Source of the DNA: Fervidobacterium pennivorans DSM 9078
Lineage (GTDB): Bacteria > Thermotogota > Thermotogae > Thermotogales > Fervidobacteriaceae
Direction: 5' to 3'
Assembly (NCBI RefSeq): GCF_000235405.2
Contig: NC_017095.1
Coordinates: 1,451,501 to 1,515,500, forward strand
Length of the DNA stretch: 64,000 nt
How positions within the stretch are numbered: position 1 is the stretch's first letter; each line of letters begins with the position of its first letter. A model generated the notes under the pieces. That model had not been told where the DNA came from. It worked only from the letters and a program-made list of their open reading frames with translations, and did not search any database. Both the position numbers and the translations under genes were made by a program. Below are positions 62,935-64,000 of the stretch, in pieces.

Positions 62935-64000
62935 GTGAATATCAAAAGGGCTTTGATAAGTGTCTCTGATAAGACCGGTGTTGTTGAATTTGCGAAAGAA
63001 CTCCATGCTCGAGGTGTGGAGATAATAAGCACAGGTGGAACGGCAAAACTTTTGGCAGATGCAGGTATCCCTGTGAAGCAAGTTTCAGAAGTAACAGGCT
63101 TTCCTGAAATCCTTGGTGGTCGCGTAAAAACTTTGCACCCTTTTATTTTCGGCGCTATTCTTGCTAACCTCGATGAACAGTCCCATATCGCAGACTTAGA
63201 AGAACACTCCATCGTTCCTATTGATATGGTAGTCGTTAACTTGTACCCATTTGAAGAAGTTCAAAAACAGACACGCGACGAAGATACTTTAATAGAAAAC
63301 ATCGATATCGGCGGCGTTGCACTGTTAAGAGCAGCCGCAAAAAACCACAGAAACGTAGTCGTTGTGTGTGACCCAAACGATTACCAAAAAATCATAAAAT
63401 TGATAGATTCTTGTGGGGACATTCCTCTTCACGATAGAAGAATGTTCGCTCTTAAGGCATTTTATTACACCATGAAATACGATGCCACAATCCATAAAGT
63501 TCTCTCGGAACTATTCGCTTCTGAAAAATATGAACACATGACATTTGAAAAATTCTCCAGTCCTCAAACTAGCTATGAAATCCTCGACGACGTGAACGAA
63601 AAATTTGTAAAGCTCAGTAAATACACAAAACAAGCCACTGCAATAACACTGGGAGCCATTGTTGTTGCAAGTGAACCAGATTTGGTTATTGGATTTAATG
63701 ACTCACTTCCGCTCTCCATGGTCAACTTAAAAGCCTCTGGAGGAAGAATATGCGACCTTACAGGGTCAACGCTTGTTTTGAGAAAACTTACAAACGACAT
63801 GGCGAGGAAACTCAGAGAAAGTACATTCACCACAATCGCATTTGAAGAAATCGAGGATGAAGAATACGCAAAAGATACGCTCAAAGGAAAAGAACTAATT
63901 AGATTTTCTTACACAATCGATATCACTGAAGTTGATAAAATACCGATTGCACAGATGGTTGGAAATATGATGTTGAAAAAAATTGTAAAACCGTGGAATG
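62935..64000 (+). CDS. purH: PurH: AICAR transformylase/IMP cyclohydrolase (5' part, runs off right edge)
   Basis: PurH catalyses the last two steps of IMP synthesis. About 355 codons are visible. The N-terminal cyclohydrolase (MGS-fold) domain shows ALISVSDKTG, STGGTAKLL, GGRVKTLHP and NLYPFE, then NIDIGGVALLRAAAKN. The transformylase part begins near residue 200 but lacks the full-length spacing seen in E. coli, in line with the compact (about 450-residue) Thermotoga form. GTG start after GGGGGTGA. The remainder, with the folate-binding region, lies outside the window. Confidence 0.94.
   Translation, partial: MNIKRALISVSDKTGVVEFAKELHARGVEIISTGGTAKLLADAGIPVKQVSEVTGFPEILGGRVKTLHPFIFGAILANLDEQSHIADLEEHSIVPIDMVVVNLYPFEEVQKQTRDEDTLIENIDIGGVALLRAAAKNHRNVVVVCDPNDYQKIIKLIDSCGDIPLHDRRMFALKAFYYTMKYDATIHKVLSELFASEKYEHMTFEKFSSPQTSYEILDDVNEKFVKLSKYTKQATAITLGAIVVASEPDLVIGFNDSLPLSMVNLKASGGRICDLTGSTLVLRKLTNDMARKLRESTFTTIAFEEIEDEEYAKDTLKGKELIRFSYTIDITEVDKIPIAQMVGNMMLKKIVKPWN

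Overview
The window looks like a chromosome segment of an anaerobic thermophile of the Thermotogae, most likely a Fervidobacterium-type member of the Thermotogales. This is inference. The supporting signs are a maltosyltransferase of the Thermotoga type, a short RNase Z lacking the usual flexible arm, a PPi-dependent phosphofructokinase, a long SRP RNA with an Alu domain, compact operons with strong AGGAGG-type ribosome sites and many GTG/TTG starts, and exported beta-barrel and lipoproteins that fit an organism with an outer sheath (toga).

Layout. Positions 1-3.8 kb (minus strand) hold the str operon rpsL-rpsG-fusA-tuf; tuf runs off the left edge. A tRNA-Val/tRNA-Gln unit, L-lactate dehydrogenase, maltosyltransferase, tRNA-Ser (plus strand) and an MFS carrier follow to 8.9 kb. 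From 19.5 kb down to 9.15 kb, ten minus-strand genes form one probable operon: glmM, a DUF59 protein, prmC, rplI, rnz, a phosphoesterase, a DHH-CBS-CCA fusion, PBP2, a thioredoxin-like protein and a rubrerythrin-like protein. An IS110-family insertion sequence (about 19.51-20.93 kb, opposite strand) separates this from the upstream genes FTCD-like, tgt, an exported protein, pyrR and an AIM24 protein. Next come the SRP RNA (plus) and RNase P RNA (minus), facing each other at 24.8-25.4 kb, and a MATE exporter with a HAD phosphatase (plus).

From 27.7 to 45.8 kb the minus strand carries a small-protein cluster (DUF1659/DUF2922-like), PPi-phosphofructokinase, and a striking alpha-glucan region. 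That region contains a secreted protein with three starch-binding-like domains joined to a beta-barrel, a second barrel, a lipoprotein with two starch-binding-like repeats, a DOMON/CBM9-like lipoprotein, a GH13 amylase lipoprotein, and a complete Opp/Dpp-class ABC importer. The importer's permeases are abnormally large; one has a roughly 515-residue insertion. I infer a surface alpha-glucan capture, cleavage and uptake module. It is analogous in logic, but not in parts, to the Bacteroidetes Sus system, and would feed the intracellular maltosyltransferase, PPi-PFK and LDH encoded nearby.

From 46 kb to the right edge the plus strand holds an HD phosphohydrolase, coaX, a B12/radical SAM protein, a degenerate M50 protease homologue, a coiled-coil/ZapA pair, murI-rapZ-yvcK-whiA-nrdR-greA-lysS, two related SurA-like proteins, a short-chain dehydrogenase, a 7TM-chemoreceptor fusion and the 5' part of purH. 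No stretch longer than 300 bases lacks a gene. The longest gaps (8937-9154, 19470-19693, 25416-25654, 45752-46014) hold promoters, terminators, the IS left end or operators, as listed.
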